Assembly: GCF_019320115.1 (NCBI RefSeq)
Contig: NC_089588.1
Location: 116,842,123-116,906,122, forward strand
Source of the DNA: Miscanthus floridulus
Lineage: Eukaryota; Streptophyta; Magnoliopsida; Poales; Poaceae
Length of the DNA: 64,000 bases
Direction of reading: 5' to 3'
Made by a program: the position numbers and the translations under genes. Below, one piece after another: positions 22,019 through 34,600 of the stretch (its first letter is position 1; each line of letters starts with the position of its first letter). Below the pieces are notes generated by a model. It made no database searches. It was not told the origin of the DNA and saw only the letters and a list, made by a program, of their open reading frames with translations.

Positions 22019-22659
22019 CTATCTTTCCTCCGCCACAACCGGCCTTTTCCCTTAAAAAAATGCAAATCAAATTTCAAGTGTGACTTGATTTATAAAGAAG
22101 TAGTATAAACATTTGTATCTTACAATAGTTTCGTTATCACAAATAACAGTCTTTTTTTACATATTTTTTATTCTAACTAGTCCGTCAACCTATGGTCTCG
22201 CACGGACTAGAATCTTAGAAGACACTAATAAAAACTACTTATATTAAATTGTATATTTTCTCTTCATTCACTTCTAACACAATAGTCATAATAAATACTA
22301 GATAGTCTATCAAATTGTGGTAAACTTATCAATTATTGATCAATATGTTTTTCTCATCCGTGCCTATAGGATTTTTCCCATTTGTATGGGACCTCCAAGT
22401 ATATCTACTATATGTACCTAGATGAAAACATAGCGACTGCTCCTCTAAGTATCTAACACAATAGCCATGATAAATACTATGTGCCGACAGGATTTCTCAA
22501 CCTATGCGAGCATCCTCTCTCCACTGCTCCACTTATTGGCTGCACAGGACACTCATTGAAGCTTCCCGTACATGTAATTCATGCAGAGGCAAGCGTCTTC
22601 TCCCCACGTCACTGAGGCAGGACATGTGCCATCTCAGACTCAGTGACCACAAATGTACC

Positions 22660-22886
22660 ATGTTCCCAAAATAAATGCATATCTCGCCTCCTGAGGAAAG
22701 TTTGACCAAATTTATACAAAAATATACTAATGTTTATTATGTATAATAAGTACCATTAGATTGAGCATGAAATATATTAAACTTATTTGTAGATACAAAT
22801 GTTGGTACTATTTTAGATATTTCTAGTTAAACTTAAAATTATTTCACTTTTCGAGAATTGGGTTTATTTTGGGACCAAGGGAGTAC
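22660..22886. mobile_element. Degenerate Stowaway-like MITE
   Basis: The right end GGGACCAAGGGAGTA (about 22871-22886) resembles an inverted CTCCCT terminus, and the left end TTCCCAAAATAAATG (22660) pairs with GGTTTATTTTGGGA near the right end. It interrupts the copy of the 18.9-kb segment, which supports insertion. Confidence 0.5.
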
Positions 22887-22986
22887 TCTCGTCTGCTCCT
22901 CCGGTGAGTGGGGCCGACAAATTCACTAAGCTGCCGCAAGGGTCATGTAATTTAGTACACCATTGCTGGCAGCCGGCCGGGGCCTT

Positions 22987-23278
22987 TGTAGGGAAACAGG
23001 GGTTCCCGACGGAGAGAGTTGTATTGGTGGGAGCTCGCTGTGGCTCGGCACTCAATGGTCAAAGGCACCGCTTGATTGCGGAGGCCTTCGGCCAGGCAGG
23101 GTGCAATTACCGAGACAACGCACGCAGTTACCAAGGCAACAATTAGGGTTTCGAGTCCTCTAAAAAATTGTCCCCAGACTAGGTGGTGAGCTCCCTTTTT
23201 ATAGGGTACGGTTACAATATTTGCCGAGTACAAAAATGCCCCTAGGGTCGCTATGGCATATTCTGGTATATTCCTACA
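22987..23278 (-). repeat. LTR-like sequence, possibly solo
   Basis: 292 bp with inverted ends TGTAGG and CCTACA. A TATAAAAAGGG promoter-like motif is on the minus strand near 23200. The flanking 5-mers do not match, and I find no partner LTR, primer site or coding region, so solo LTR is only a suggestion. Confidence 0.35.
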
Positions 23279-23790
23279 TGTTTGGGAAGGAGAAGGAAGC
23301 CGACGGCGGCGGGGTGCCCAAGGCACCGACGCAAGTCAGCTCGACGGCGGCACGCGCTGGCGAGAGGACCGGCGGCGATGCCGGCTTTGAGGACACCCGC
23401 CGGCGTAGGGGAGCTACGGCGGCGCCGTCACTCACCACAGACAGGCTTGCCCGCCCCACTCGGCTCCGTCGCATGCTCGCGCGCTTCGCCGCTCGGCGCT
23501 GCTCTCGCTCGCTCTCGCAAGACCACGACACTAAGAGGAAGAAATGGCGCTAGGGTTCTAGGAGGAGACGGTGCACGGCGGTTTTGTTCGCCCGATATCG
23601 CCGGATGACCGCCGATCGTGATCAACGGTCGAGACACGCCAGGCTAGATTCAACCCAGGCGGGAGGCCACTTTCCCGGCCCAGGCCCAGGTTGCGGCCTG
23701 GGAGGGCGCCACAGGCGAGCGCGCGAGGCAGGCCGAGCCGCATTCATGCGCTCGGGCCAAAGAACTGTGTAGAATGAGCCCTTTTCTTTT
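23279..23790. other. GC-rich segment of unknown origin
   Basis: Overlapping GC-driven open frames on both strands show no recognisable domain. It may be a captured gene 5' end or part of an older element. The composition contrasts sharply with the AT-rich copia leader that follows at about 23790. Confidence 0.35.
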
Positions 23791-24009
23791 TCTTTTTTCC
23801 AGTGAATTTCATATTTTTTTTCTAGAAATAGATTATTGGCTCAAATAAAATTAGTTTTGAGGAGTTTTTCCTATGGGTAAAATTCATGAATTAAGTTTGA
23901 GGCGTAGTAAGCTTCTGCTACTATGATTATGTTTATCCTCTAATTAAATTTATAACCATCGAGAAAATTTTAATTGGAGTAGTAGTCATATTTGTTTAAG
24001 TTAAATTAT

Positions 24010-24300
24010 GGTATTGTTATTTTCTGACCAACGTTGGTGATAACAATATTGTATGTTTATTTATAAGTTTTTTTCCATAAATTAATTCCATTTCTTCCCA
24101 ACGGTGATATAGAATTAATGTAGAAGAATGTTGTATTTATGATATTGTTGTTTTTCTGACCAAAGTTGATAATAGCAATATTATAATTTATTTATGAGTT
24201 TTATGCATTAATTCTATTTCTGCCCAACGGTAATGTAGAGTTAATATAGAAGAACATTGTATGTTTTAATTTTGACCAACGTTAAATTAAGACATACAAT
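24010..24300 (+). repeat. Tandem leader repeats of the copia element
   Basis: Diverged units of about 115-130 bp recur, each containing TTTCTGACCAACGTTG-like and GCCCAACGGTAATGTAGA-like motifs (near 24024, 24150 and 24270; 24096 and 24210). They lie in the untranslated leader just before gag. Confidence 0.7.
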
Positions 24301-24354
24301 TATTATATTTAAGGTTTCTCAATTTCTCTGATTTTGTTTTCAGGCTACAACCCA

Positions 24355-27300
24355 ATGATGTTTATCTTGGTCATTCCGCCACTCAACGGTAGCAACTATG
24401 GCGTATGGCAAGAGAAGCTTGAGATGGCACTTGCGCTATCTGACAATGACATAGCACTTAGCTCACCCTGTCCCATTGAACCTGTGGACCCGGTGAGGGA
24501 AGAAAATGAGACTGATGCAGCTTTCGCTACTCGGCAGCGTGAGCATGCAACAGTAAGAATGAAGTATGACCTTGATCATGCGAAGTGTGTTTGTTCAAAC
24601 CGCAAGTGCTTGATAGTGATCAAGAGCTCCATTGAGGACCCCATAAGGGGGGCAATCCCAAAATGTACTACCACCACTGAGTATCTCAAGAAAGTAGAGA
24701 GTCAGTTTACTGGCTCTTCAAAGGCTTATGCAAGCACTCTTATTAAGAGGTTAGTCAATGAGAAATACACTAGTGGCGGGATAAGAGAGCACATACTGAG
24801 AATGAGCAACACGACATCCAAGCTCAAGCCAATGGACATGGGGCTCAAGGATGAGTTCCTAGTTCACTTAATTTTTGCTTCTTTTCCTAAAGAGTATGAA
24901 ACTTTTGTTGTTAATTACAACTTATAGCTAGAAAAATGGGATATTGAGAAGCTCATTGCCATGTGTGTGCAAGAAGAGGAGAGACTTAAGAGCTCACATG
25001 GTGACACCATCAACCATGTGAAGCATAATAAGAAGAAGAACTTCAACAATCAGAATGCAAAACCACAAGAGAAACCTCAGTGGGACAGTAGCTCCTCTTC
25101 TAAGTCACAAGGAAAGGCCCCACAGACTGATCACCATTAGAAATCCAACCATATTCAAGTAGACAAGGACACCTGCAAATGGTGCAAGAAGAAAGGACAC
25201 TACCAGAAGGATTGTCCAGAGTTCCTGAAGCACCTGATGAGAAAAGGTGAAGACATTATTACATTTATAGATGAGTCCTTGTATTTAAGTTATGCAATAT
25301 CTACTTGGTGGATTGATTCAGGTGCAACTATTCATATTGTAAATTTATTATAGGGATTCCATACGAGAAGGACCCTACAAAGAGAAGAAAGACACATTAA
25401 GGTAGCAAATGGAGTCGAAGCTGAAGTTGAAGCCATTGGAGAACTCCCATTAGAATTAAATGATGGCTTTGTATTTAAGCTTACAGATGTCCTTTATGTA
25501 CCCTCTTTACGTAGAAACTTAATAAGTGTTTCACGCTTAGACGATGATGGATTTGATTGCCATTTTGGTAATGGCCAATGTAAGATTATGTTTAATCATA
25601 AGTGTGTTGGTCTTGCCTTCCGACCAGTTGAGCTTTATTTATTATCACTTTGTGAGAATGTGAATGTTGTGAGCACTAAAAATGAGAATGCCTCCTTGTC
25701 TATGAATGTAAGAAATAAGCAAAAAAGAATTGATGAAGTATCTTTGAAATTATGGTACTGTCGTTTAGGCCATATTTTGAGGGGGAGAATTGAATGATTA
25801 ATTAAGGAATCAATTCTTCTGCCCATAGAATTTTCAGATTTAGAACAATGCATCGATTCCATTAAAGGAAAGTACGTTAACAAAATAAAGAAAGACGACA
25901 AATGAAGCACAGGAATTTTGAAAATAATTCACACAGATATCTATGGTCCGTTTCCTGTGAAAAGAGTGGATGGTTATGATTCTTTTATAACATTCACAGA
26001 TGATTTTTCTCGTTATGGCTATATTTATCCAATTAAGGAAAGATCAGAAGCATTGGATAAATTTAAGATATTTAAGGCTAAAGTAGAAAATCAGCATAAT
26101 TTAAAGATTAAGATAGTAAGATCCGACCATGGGGGAGAGTACTATGGTCGACATATCCCATATGGCCAAGTTCCTGGACCTTTTGCAAGGTTTTTGCAGG
26201 AAAATGGCATAATTGCCCAGTACTCAACACCAAGCGAGCCTCAGCAGAACGGAGTAGCTAAAAGACGTAACCGTACATTAATGGATATGCTGAAAAGTTA
26301 TGAGTTTGTGGATGGAGACGTTAAAAACCGCCATTCATATTCTCAATCGAGTACCAAGCAAGTCGGTGCCCAAAGCACTATATGAGTTGTGGACAGGAAG
26401 GGAACCCTCACTTAACCATTTACGTGTGTGGGGCTGTCCAGCTGAGGCTAAAGTCTTTAACTCAAACATTGGGAAGCTAGATTCCAAGACAGTCAGTTGT
26501 TATTTCATTGGCTATCCAGATAAGTCAAAAGGTTATCACTTCTATTATCCTGATAGACATACGAAGTTTGTACAAACAAGACACGCTGTGTTCTTGAAGG
26601 ATGAGATGGTCAGGGGGAGCATGGTAGCGCGAGAAATTAACCTTGAGGAGAAGCGGGTACACGTGCCCACTCCGATGATTTAGGAGCCATTTTCTCGCTA
26701 CCTTTTGCAGCTACACCAACAGTGCGAGACACTGTAGTGACAGCACCTGTTGTTAGTTCTCCCGTAGCAACAATAAATGAACATGAAGAACCTGTCCTTC
26801 AGGATCCTATGGAGCCCATTGTCACACATGAGGAAGAGCAACCACAACCCCATATGGAACAAGTGCAAACTAATGAGGCCCCCAAAAGGTCTCAAACTAC
26901 CAGAAAATCAGCTATTTCTGATGACTACGAAGTCTATGATTGTGAAGAATTTCAAATAGAGGGAGATCCCACCTCGTCTGAAGAAGCCATGAGAAGCGCT
27001 CACTCATTGAAGTGACTTGAAGCCATGGAAGTTGAAATAAGATCCATGAGTAGCAACAAAGTCTGGGATTTAGAAGAAATTCCTACAGGAGCCAAGACAG
27101 TAGGTTGTAAATGGGTCTACAAAACAAAATGTGACTCCAAAGGGAATATCGAAAGATATAAAGCACGACTTGTAGCAAAAGGCTTTACACAAAGAGAAGG
27201 AATAGACTATAATGAGACATTTTCTCCAGTCTCATGTAAGGATTCTTTTAGAATCATAATGGCATTAGTGGCACATTACGATTTAGAACTACATCAGATG

Positions 27301-28534
27301 GATGTAAAGACGGCTTTCCTTAATGGGTATCTAGATGAAAATGTTTATATGGCGCAACCAAAAGGTTTTGTCATGGAAGGAAAAGAACGTATGGGATGCT
27401 GACTGAAGAAATCCATTTACGGATTAAAACAAGCCTCTAGACAATGGTATTTAAAGTTTGATGGAACAATAAGAAAGTTTGGGTTTAAAAGGAATGTGGA
27501 GGACAATTACATTTATGCAAAGGTCAAGAATGGGAAATATATTTTCCTAATCTTGTATGGAGATGACATCTTACTTGCTAGTAGTGATATTAATCTATTG
27601 CACGAGACGAAGAAGTTCTTGTCCTCAAATTTTGATATGAAAGATCTCGGTGAAGCTTCGTTCATTCTAGGAATAGAGATTCACCAAGATAAAAAAAGAG
27701 GTTTTAGGATTATCTTAAAAGGCATACTTAGAAAAGGTTCTAAAGAAATATAGTATGCATGCGTGTAAGCCTTCACCTGCTCCCATAGTCAAGGGCGATA
27801 GTTTTGGGGAATTCTATTGTCCCAGGAACCAATATGAGATCGATCGAATGAAAGCGGTTCCATATGCTTCAGCTGTCGGAAGCTTACAGTATGCTCAAGT
27901 ATGTACACGCCCTGACTTAGCTTTTGTTACCGAGATACTTGGCAGATATCAGAGTAATCCAGAAATAGAACACTGGAGAATGGTAAAGAAAGCTTTGCGT
28001 TATGTGCAAAGCACAAAAGGCCTCATGCTAACGTACAGAAGATCTGATTTCCTACATATAGAGAGATATTCAGATTCAGATTTCGTGGGAGATGTAGATG
28101 ATAGAAAATCCACATCAGACTATGTATTCACTCTTGCAGGAGGAGCTATATCATGGAAAAGTTCAAAGCAAACTGTCACTGCATCATCTACGATAAATGC
28201 CGAGTTTGTAGCATGTTATGAGGCCATGGGGCAGGTGAACTAGCTAAAGAAATTTATGCCCGGATTGAAAGTGGTCGACGACATTCACAGACCACTCAAG
28301 TTATACTACGACAATGAGCCAGCAGTATATTATGCTCACAACAATAAGTCAAGTGGTGCTGCCAAACACATTGACATAAAGTTTTATGTTGTGAAACTCA
28401 AAGTCTGGGATCATTCCATTAGTCTTGAGCATGTAAGCACAAAGGAAATGCTTACGGATCCGCTTATAAAAGTCTTACCGCCCAATGTGTTCAGAGAGCA
28501 CTTAGCCAGCATGGTTTTATGGGAAAGGCTATGA
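24355..28534 (+). pseudogene. gag-pol: copia gag-pol polyprotein, multiply interrupted
   Basis: Gag (24355-25100) ends in a zinc knuckle CKWCKKKGHYQKDC (about 25170). The protease carries WWIDSGA (about 25310). The pre-integrase and integrase motifs are LWYCRLGH, HTDIYGPFP, RSDHGGEY and PSEPQQNGVA. Reverse transcriptase has CKWVYKTK, LHQMDVKTAFLNG and the box YGDD (27559-27570; copia usually has YVDD), and RNase H ends with AEFVACYEA. Stops occur at about 24925, 25138, 25351, 25798, 25902, 26680, 27013, 27402 and 28241, with frame changes near 26320 and 27730. The protein cannot be made as one piece. Several stops fit C-to-T changes (for example CGA to TGA near 25797). The start is taken at the first ATG after the leader. 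Confidence 0.92.
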
Positions 28535-28714
28535 TCCCTGGACAATAAGAGCCTAGTTGAGAATCTATTTCAAAACATAAAGGTGTATTGTAGCTGTTAA
28601 TCTGACGGTACTAACCGTCATGATGAGACACGCTCTATGCGCTAATCTATGATAGAATGGGAAAATAGATAAGTGTTTTAAGTTTAAGTCATAAAGTGAG
28701 ATCAAGGAGGAGAA

Positions 28715-29164
28715 TATTAGTATTGATCTCGTCCGGCTCGGTCCAACGACCGAGTCAGAGTCCTTGATCGCGCCCTGATCGGGGCTGCCCAACCGAATAT
28801 GGTTGGCGGCCCTTGTCGCGCAGCGCATATAAAGAGAGAGGTGGGGGCCGGGGGCACGAATGCCAAAGTTCGACGCCGTGCCCACCAGACCCACCAACAA
28901 ACCGAGCACCTGGTCTACATTGCGCTGTCAGCGGCGGGAAGCTCTGCCGACTCCTAGCGCCGCCGCCGCCGCCCACGTCGTCAGCACCACAGTCACCGCC
29001 GTGGAGAGCTCCTCGACGAAGCCCGATGGTTGTGACCCACTCACTCTCTCTCCCTTTCCCCTCTCGGATGTTTTCTCTATTGTAGATATAAGGATCATGT
29101 TTTAATCTAAAGTTAAGTTATACACCCGCTAAATTTGCATCTTGAGTTCCTGTAAATCTTAACA
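28715..29164 (+). repeat. 3' LTR of the copia element
   Basis: 450 bp from TATTAGTATTGATC, following the purine tract AAGGAGGAGAA, to TCTTAACA. The inverted terminus would be TGTTA/TAACA with the first G mutated to A. A TATA box is at 28828-28833. Confidence 0.65.
28828..28833 (+). promoter_or_regulatory. TATA box of the copia LTR
   Basis: TATAAA within the 3' LTR about 115 bp from its start, followed by a GC-rich leader. Confidence 0.5.
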
Positions 29165-29582
29165 TCTTCTAGATGTCGACAGGAACCCGATTGATGTCGG
29201 ACTGTTTGGCTTTGATTGAGTACGAGGCTGACCATACCTATCAAGTAGTAGTTGTTGACAGTTGTTGGCACCTTTCGATATCACTCTCAAATGTGCAGAG
29301 ATACGTCCGTGGAATGCTGAACTCGAACTTGTACTGACGAACAGTCTATTGTTACATAAAGTCTACAATCCATCTGGAATAATATATGTACGTACGTACA
29401 TGATACGTATATAAGCTACAAAACAAACTGTATTCTTCGACTCCCATATGCACCTAAGTATCCAACGTATTCCAATACTAGTAGACCACATTGAGATTAC
29501 CGCTTTGAATTTCAAATAAAAATTCCTTATCCTCCAACTTAGGATGAAAAAGATTATGAACTTTTTAACACAGTAAGTCAAT
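29165..29582. other. Intergenic DNA between copia and LINE
   Basis: No gene or repeat recognised. It ends at the left target duplication of the LINE. Confidence 0.5.
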
Positions 29583-29944
29583 AACAATAATGTTACAAGA
29601 TGCAGCTAAACCAACCTTTCTTCATGGAAATCAAAGTCACGATGTGTTGGGCGATATGGATCATGAGAAATGACATAATCTTCAGAAACATTGCTCATTC
29701 AGTCCAGAGGTGTAGGACTGTCTTCAAGCAAGAATTTGCTCTAATTATTCTAAGAGCAAAGGCTTCTCTTCATCCAAGAATAGACCTATGGCTAGAAGGC
29801 TTTGTGTAATCTTAGCTATTTTATTTTTGACCTTCTTTGTCTCTTAAACTTTATCCGTAAAACATTGTTTAATTTTTTATTATATTTTCTAGTAGGGGCC
29901 TCAATCCTCTCCTGTTTCCTCAAAAAAAAAACAATAATGTTACA
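29583..29944 (+). mobile_element. 5'-truncated LINE (L1-type) insertion with 15-bp target duplication
   Basis: The insert is 29598-29929. It holds the last 70 codons of a LINE ORF2 (CWAIWIMRNDIIFRN; LHPRIDLWLEGFV, stop at 29807), a 3' untranslated region and an A-run at 29922-29930. The duplication AACAATAATGTTACA is present at 29583-29597 and 29930-29944. Severe 5' truncation and a 3' poly(A) are the normal result of target-primed reverse transcription. Confidence 0.9.
29598..29809 (+). pseudogene. C-terminal end of LINE ORF2
   Basis: The frame runs from the insertion point to TAA 29809. The sequence FFMEIKVTMCWAIWIMRNDI is typical of the region after the zinc-binding segment of plant LINE reverse transcriptases. 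It has no start codon of its own and no enzyme domain, so it is a dead fragment. Confidence 0.8.
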
Positions 29945-30214
29945 TGTGTATGCATGCAAGCAGCCTAAAACTATTCTAAAGGATGTTGTCTGGGGTTCAT
30001 TTGACGCTGGAGCCACAAAATCATGGCTTCTCCGGTTTCTTCTCAGAAATTTGACATGAAATTAGATAAAAAATGCCTCTAGAGTTGTTTTTGCAAATGT
30101 TTTCTAAAACAGCTTCATCTTAACAGGAGAAGCTGCTCCACAAGAGAAGTCGCCTTTTTGAGAGATGCTGGAGCCCTACCAAACTGTTCCTTACCCTACG
30201 CAAATGACGCCACT
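29750..30214 (+). repeat. Duplicated segment, copy A (LINE 3' end plus flank)
   Basis: Matches 48513-48976 in the same orientation with few mismatches, from CTAAGAGCAAAG to GACGCCACT. Copy A keeps the whole LINE and its target duplication, so it is the source-like arrangement; copy B starts inside the LINE. Confidence 0.9.
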
Positions 30215-30233
30215 GTCATCATTCCTGTGATCC

Positions 30234-30893
30234 CACTACTACACAAACCTTTTTATATAGACAGTCAAAAATGATTTCTAGAGCCAATTAGCAAAACCGT
30301 TATAGCCATCTATTGATTTCCAGAGATGGTTTTAAAACTGTTCCTAAAAATTGATTTCCAAGCACGATTTTCTCAATACAACCGTCCTTAAAATTCGATC
30401 TTCGTGGTCAGTTTAGTAAAGTCCACAGTCCCTAAAAATATTTTTTTGTGGTGGTTGATTTAGTCAACCATCTCTAAAAATAATTTAGACTTTTTTTAAA
30501 AAATCATTTAGAAGTCATACAAATAAGAATATTCTTTTAATGTGGCTGGAGGCCCATTGGACAGACCACTCCTCCCAAGATTTAATTTTTAGCTTGCATT
30601 GAACAAGTGCAGTCGCGGGATTCAAACCCACAGCCTCTCACCTCGCATTTTCTGTCCCCTATCACCACACCACACAGTCACTTGTAACTACTTATATGAT
30701 ACTATCCATTTGTCTTAATACGTACAAATCTTGTAATCAGTTTTGACTCATAAACAATCTTAAATGAGAAAATTTTCAACTAAAAGGATTTAGGTCTCAT
30801 CAAGCTCTACAACTTTGATATAGGACATGTCTCCATCCAAAGTCATTTGAAAAAATTAAAAATTTAAAATAAAAAATCTCAGAACTTAATATA
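30234..30893. mobile_element. Left arm of a non-autonomous CACTA-like element split by CACTA-3
   Basis: The terminus CACTACTACACAAACC (30234) is followed by degenerate inverted repeats of GATTTCTAGAGNCGGTT type. The right arm would be 44723-45140, ending TGTACTAGCG. The flanking 3-mers (TCC, CAA) do not match, so the end positions are uncertain. A block CTCATCAAGCTCTACAACTTT (30797) recurs as CTCATCGAGCTTTATAATTTT (44785) in the other arm. Confidence 0.45.
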
Positions 30894-31330
30894 CACTACG
30901 TCAGAATACCCCATCACTGCCGGTTCAAAATACCCCATCACTGCCGGATTTTGAACCGGCACAACCATAGCGGCAGTGATGAGGGTAAGCTATCACTGTC
31001 GGTTCCTACAAACCAGCAGTGTTCTTCAACTTCACTGCCGGTTCTTTACACAACCGGCAGTGTTCATTTCCACCAACACTGCCGGTTCATAAGATCACCC
31101 AGTAGAGCTCAGTTCCAACAACACTGTCGGTTTGTGTTTTAACCGGCAGTGTTGTAGTAACAATCACTGCCAGTTTGTGACAAGAGCCGGCAGTGATGGC
31201 TAAGCCAATGCTGCCAGTTTGTGGCTCGAGCCGACAGTGTCAGCACTGCCGGTTTTGTTGCTAACCGATAGTGATGTTTACGACAACACTGCCGGTTTTC
31301 CAATAACTGGCAGTGATGTCACGTTCATAA
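30894..31330. repeat. CACTA-3 left subterminal repeats
   Basis: About 15 alternating CACTGCCGGTT-like motifs and complements, at roughly 25-40 bp spacing, down to 31325. Confidence 0.9.
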
Positions 31331-31639
31331 TTTATTGTTTTATAATTGATTTTAATTTATATTTTTTCATGGAATTGTGTTTCGCTTTATATACGCTACG
31401 TAGACGACAGGTACATCAATATTAAATATTACAAATGTTACGGTTACAATTCAAATGTTCTTATCCACATCTCGATCCCTAAAAATAAAAAAGAAATGTT
31501 CTTGGACTTCACACATGCTTCTCGGACTTCTTACAATAATCTGACGAGCCTACCTCACGGATTGTGCAATGGAAAATACTCCATCTTTTTCCAATACCTC
31601 GGCTAAGATGAATTTTGCGAGCTCTGATTGCAGTGCGAC

Positions 31640-34600
31640 GATCTCCATGTCTAACAGCCTTTGGTGGTTATATTTCTTGCGCTGTCGTTCAAAAAAAGAT
31701 GATATCCAAAGAGGAACATTAAATCATTTTGTTGAATTATTAACAAACATAAATGAAATGGGGATTATACACACCAACTTATCGGCTTCTTCCGATTTCC
31801 CGCCGATGTAGCGAAGTATTGCCCACATTACATAAAACCCACATTCATTGTTTCCCGCCAGCTGTGACAGGTACTTCCCCTCCATTTTGACAACCTAGAA
31901 TGGGACCGGTGTCCCACCGATATGTCTTCTTCGGACACTAAGCAACATTAAAGGGAGAAACATTAGAAAGCGGTATGTGTGATTAAAAAATAATATGTTA
32001 TTATGATCGATTACTAATTCAGCACTGCCACCAGTGCATCCAGATGATGAAATGGTTTTTTCTTCGAGTCCCACACCTTGATTAAATTTTTGACAAGATT
32101 GACACAAATAAAGACAAAATAGTTGCTACAATCACAGAATCCTAATTATTGAATAATCTTAACGAAAAAAAGAAGCATAAAATTAAAAGCCAAGAACACA
32201 TGCTCGCAGTTGTAGGCTAGAAGTATGTGGGTTTTCTTCTTCATCGTGAATTTATCGAAAACAGCAATCAATCTCTGTTTTAGGTCTTCCACGTCACATC
32301 CATAGAGGCCTAGACATGTCCTCTTATTGACTCGCAAGGGGTCCAAGAAGCCTATGTAATCACATTTGCTTTTTAGAATGAAAAATTTTGCTATACACCT
32401 ACATAAAATCATGGGAAGTGCTCAAAAGTTAACAATTTGGGTCGAGAGTAGTTAATTGTAATGTCGTGCGTGTAGGGTACTTACATAGTCCACAGCGTCA
32501 ACATTTGAACATCGAGAGAGCGTTTCTGGTATAGCTGAAACAAGCACTCCCACTCAACATCGAACTTCTCTTCTTCAGGATAATGGAAAACATGTGGCGA
32601 ACAGATAATAACCTCAAAACCAAAGTCGTCCGTCTCTGTTGCTTGAGCCATGTAATATTCATGCAACTGGCCCATATATGTTGTCAGATTTTTATACTCC
32701 TCATCGGGAACCAAAAGATTGCCTCTTTCATACTTCATTGCCGGTGTTGCCGTCCCTTGTACATCATAATAGATGGCCGCGACCTCTTCTATGGTTAATC
32801 CTGGGTTGTCTTCGACGTACTTCTGTATGTTCCTTAAATATTTATTGTGTATTTCTTCGTCTCTTGTTGTAGCGTATTTATTCTGTGTTTTCCTTTCGAA
32901 TTCGGACTTCAACAAATATGAAGGCAGTGAGGCACAGAGATTGAAGAAACTAACACAATCTTCCTTCGAGATGTGTGCTGTAAATTTTTCTTTCATCAAG
33001 GTGGTAACGCTGCCACTGAACAGCCTTTTTCTTTTCTGTTGGTCCACTTTGGGAGCATTAGCGACCAAATCCAAGGACCTTTTCTGTGACTATGAGGATG
33101 TCCTTGATCTTGTTTTGGGCTCAGGTGGAGGAGGAGGAGGAGGATGACGACGAGAATTCTGTTTTCCCGGCGCTGATGAAGATGGAGGAGGAGGGGGAGG
33201 AGGAGGAGGAGGAGTCTCTTTTCTTGGGGCTGATGAAGATGGAGTCAGACGAGGAGGAATAGAAGGAGACCTCTGTCTTCTCGAGGGTGATGGCTCCGGA
33301 TGAGGAGGGGAGTGATCTCTATTGGAAGATGGTGAGTGATCATCGTGGGTGGGTGAAGACTCGTAGTCGTCCTCATTATCAGAGGACAATTGATGGTCAA
33401 GCTTAATGAAGCGCTTACGCCAGGCCACTTGAGAGCCCTTGTTTTGACCAAGTTTTGGCCTGTCTTCCGCTATGGGGTACTCAATGGGTATCTTGTTAAA
33501 CTTCTTATTAAGTATTCTGTCAATGGTGACGCGAGCGTACCCTAGTGGAATTGGGCAGCCATTAATTGTCCCGTCTTTGGTAGGCCTAGCCTGGCCGAGC
33601 GCCACCTTGTCCTTTGTCCATTCCTGATGAATGTACAACCTGACATTGATGGGTTCAGTGATGTCACCCACCGGATGAGGCACATTCGCTTCTTCGTCAA
33701 GCGGGATCGATCCGCAGCTACTGTGATCCCTAAACTGTTGGCTAAAGGCAGTAGAAGTAGGGTTTTGTGGCACTACTGACCCCTTGGACAGCAAAATTTG
33801 CTCGACTCACGCTTCAACGGTCACCTCAATCCGTGCTTCCATTCTGTCTTCCTTCATCTCTTTTAGTCTCCTCAAATACTCTGCCTCCTGTTCCGCTCTA
33901 CCCCTCGAGCGGCTCCGATAAGTGTTAGATTCTTGGGGGAATGCTAGTTTCCAAGGAACAACACCGGTTCCTCTAGTACGTCCAGGGTGCTCCTTGGTTT
34001 TGAGTGCTTGGGTGAGCACGTCTTTCTCCCTATTACAAGTGTGAGTCCCTTGCCTCACCTCCTTAGTTACCTGGGAGATCCTCTGGATGAGTTCGCTCAT
34101 GGGTTGATTTGAGGAGCTAAAGCTCCCATCCTCGGCATGCTGTACATTTCTCCCCATACAGTATAATACCGATCTAGGCTCCCAATCGGCAGTCTCAACC
34201 TCAACGCCTTCCTCAGCAAGGTGATCCATCTTTTGAAGTTCTGCTTCAAATTATAGCATCTTTTTGGCATAGCCACGAGAGCCGAGATGATGAGGATTCG
34301 TCGCTTTCTGTGAATCCTCCTTATTCTTCCGACTTAGTTCTAAGTACTCCTTGGATAACCTGTATTCCTTGAAATCTTGCCAGAAGTCCTTCTGCTTGCT
34401 AAACTATCCACCATCGAAATCTGGTTCTTTATTTTGGAGGACAAAATTCTTGTACAATATCCCCTTGAAATTCTTGAAGCATGTCCCCATGATTTCTTTT
34501 GCTTTTTTCTTGACTAACTCTCTGTCATACTCGGCTAGGAAAGTGAAATACTCTGGGATCTTAACATCCCATATGTAATCCTTCTCGCTTTTAGGAACCC

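Larger units (their letters stand above)
19535..22536 (+). repeat. Tandem segmental duplication (two diverged copies)
   Basis: Copy 1 is about 19535-21232 and copy 2 about 21233-22536. Both begin TTAACCTAATAGCATTCAA and end CTCCACTGCTCCACTTA, and share long blocks (for example 19540-19800 with 21233-21490; 20690-21230 with 22015-22536). Copy 2 is about 390 bp shorter and differs in its MITE content. I see no gene in either copy. Confidence 0.85.
23790..29164 (+). mobile_element. Decayed Ty1/copia retrotransposon, no recognisable 5' LTR
   Basis: In order: an AT-rich leader with tandem repeats (23790-24340), gag with zinc knuckle, protease, integrase, reverse transcriptase and RNase H in the copia order (24355-28534), a purine tract (about 28702-28714) and a 3' LTR (28715-29164). 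No sequence matching the 3' LTR is present upstream, so the 5' end is lost or replaced by the GC-rich segment. The left boundary is therefore approximate. Confidence 0.9.

Noticed and set aside
27559..27570. A novel reverse transcriptase active site (YGDD) in the copia element
   Set aside because: The gene is full of stops and frameshifts, so a single substitution from YVDD is more likely decay than function.
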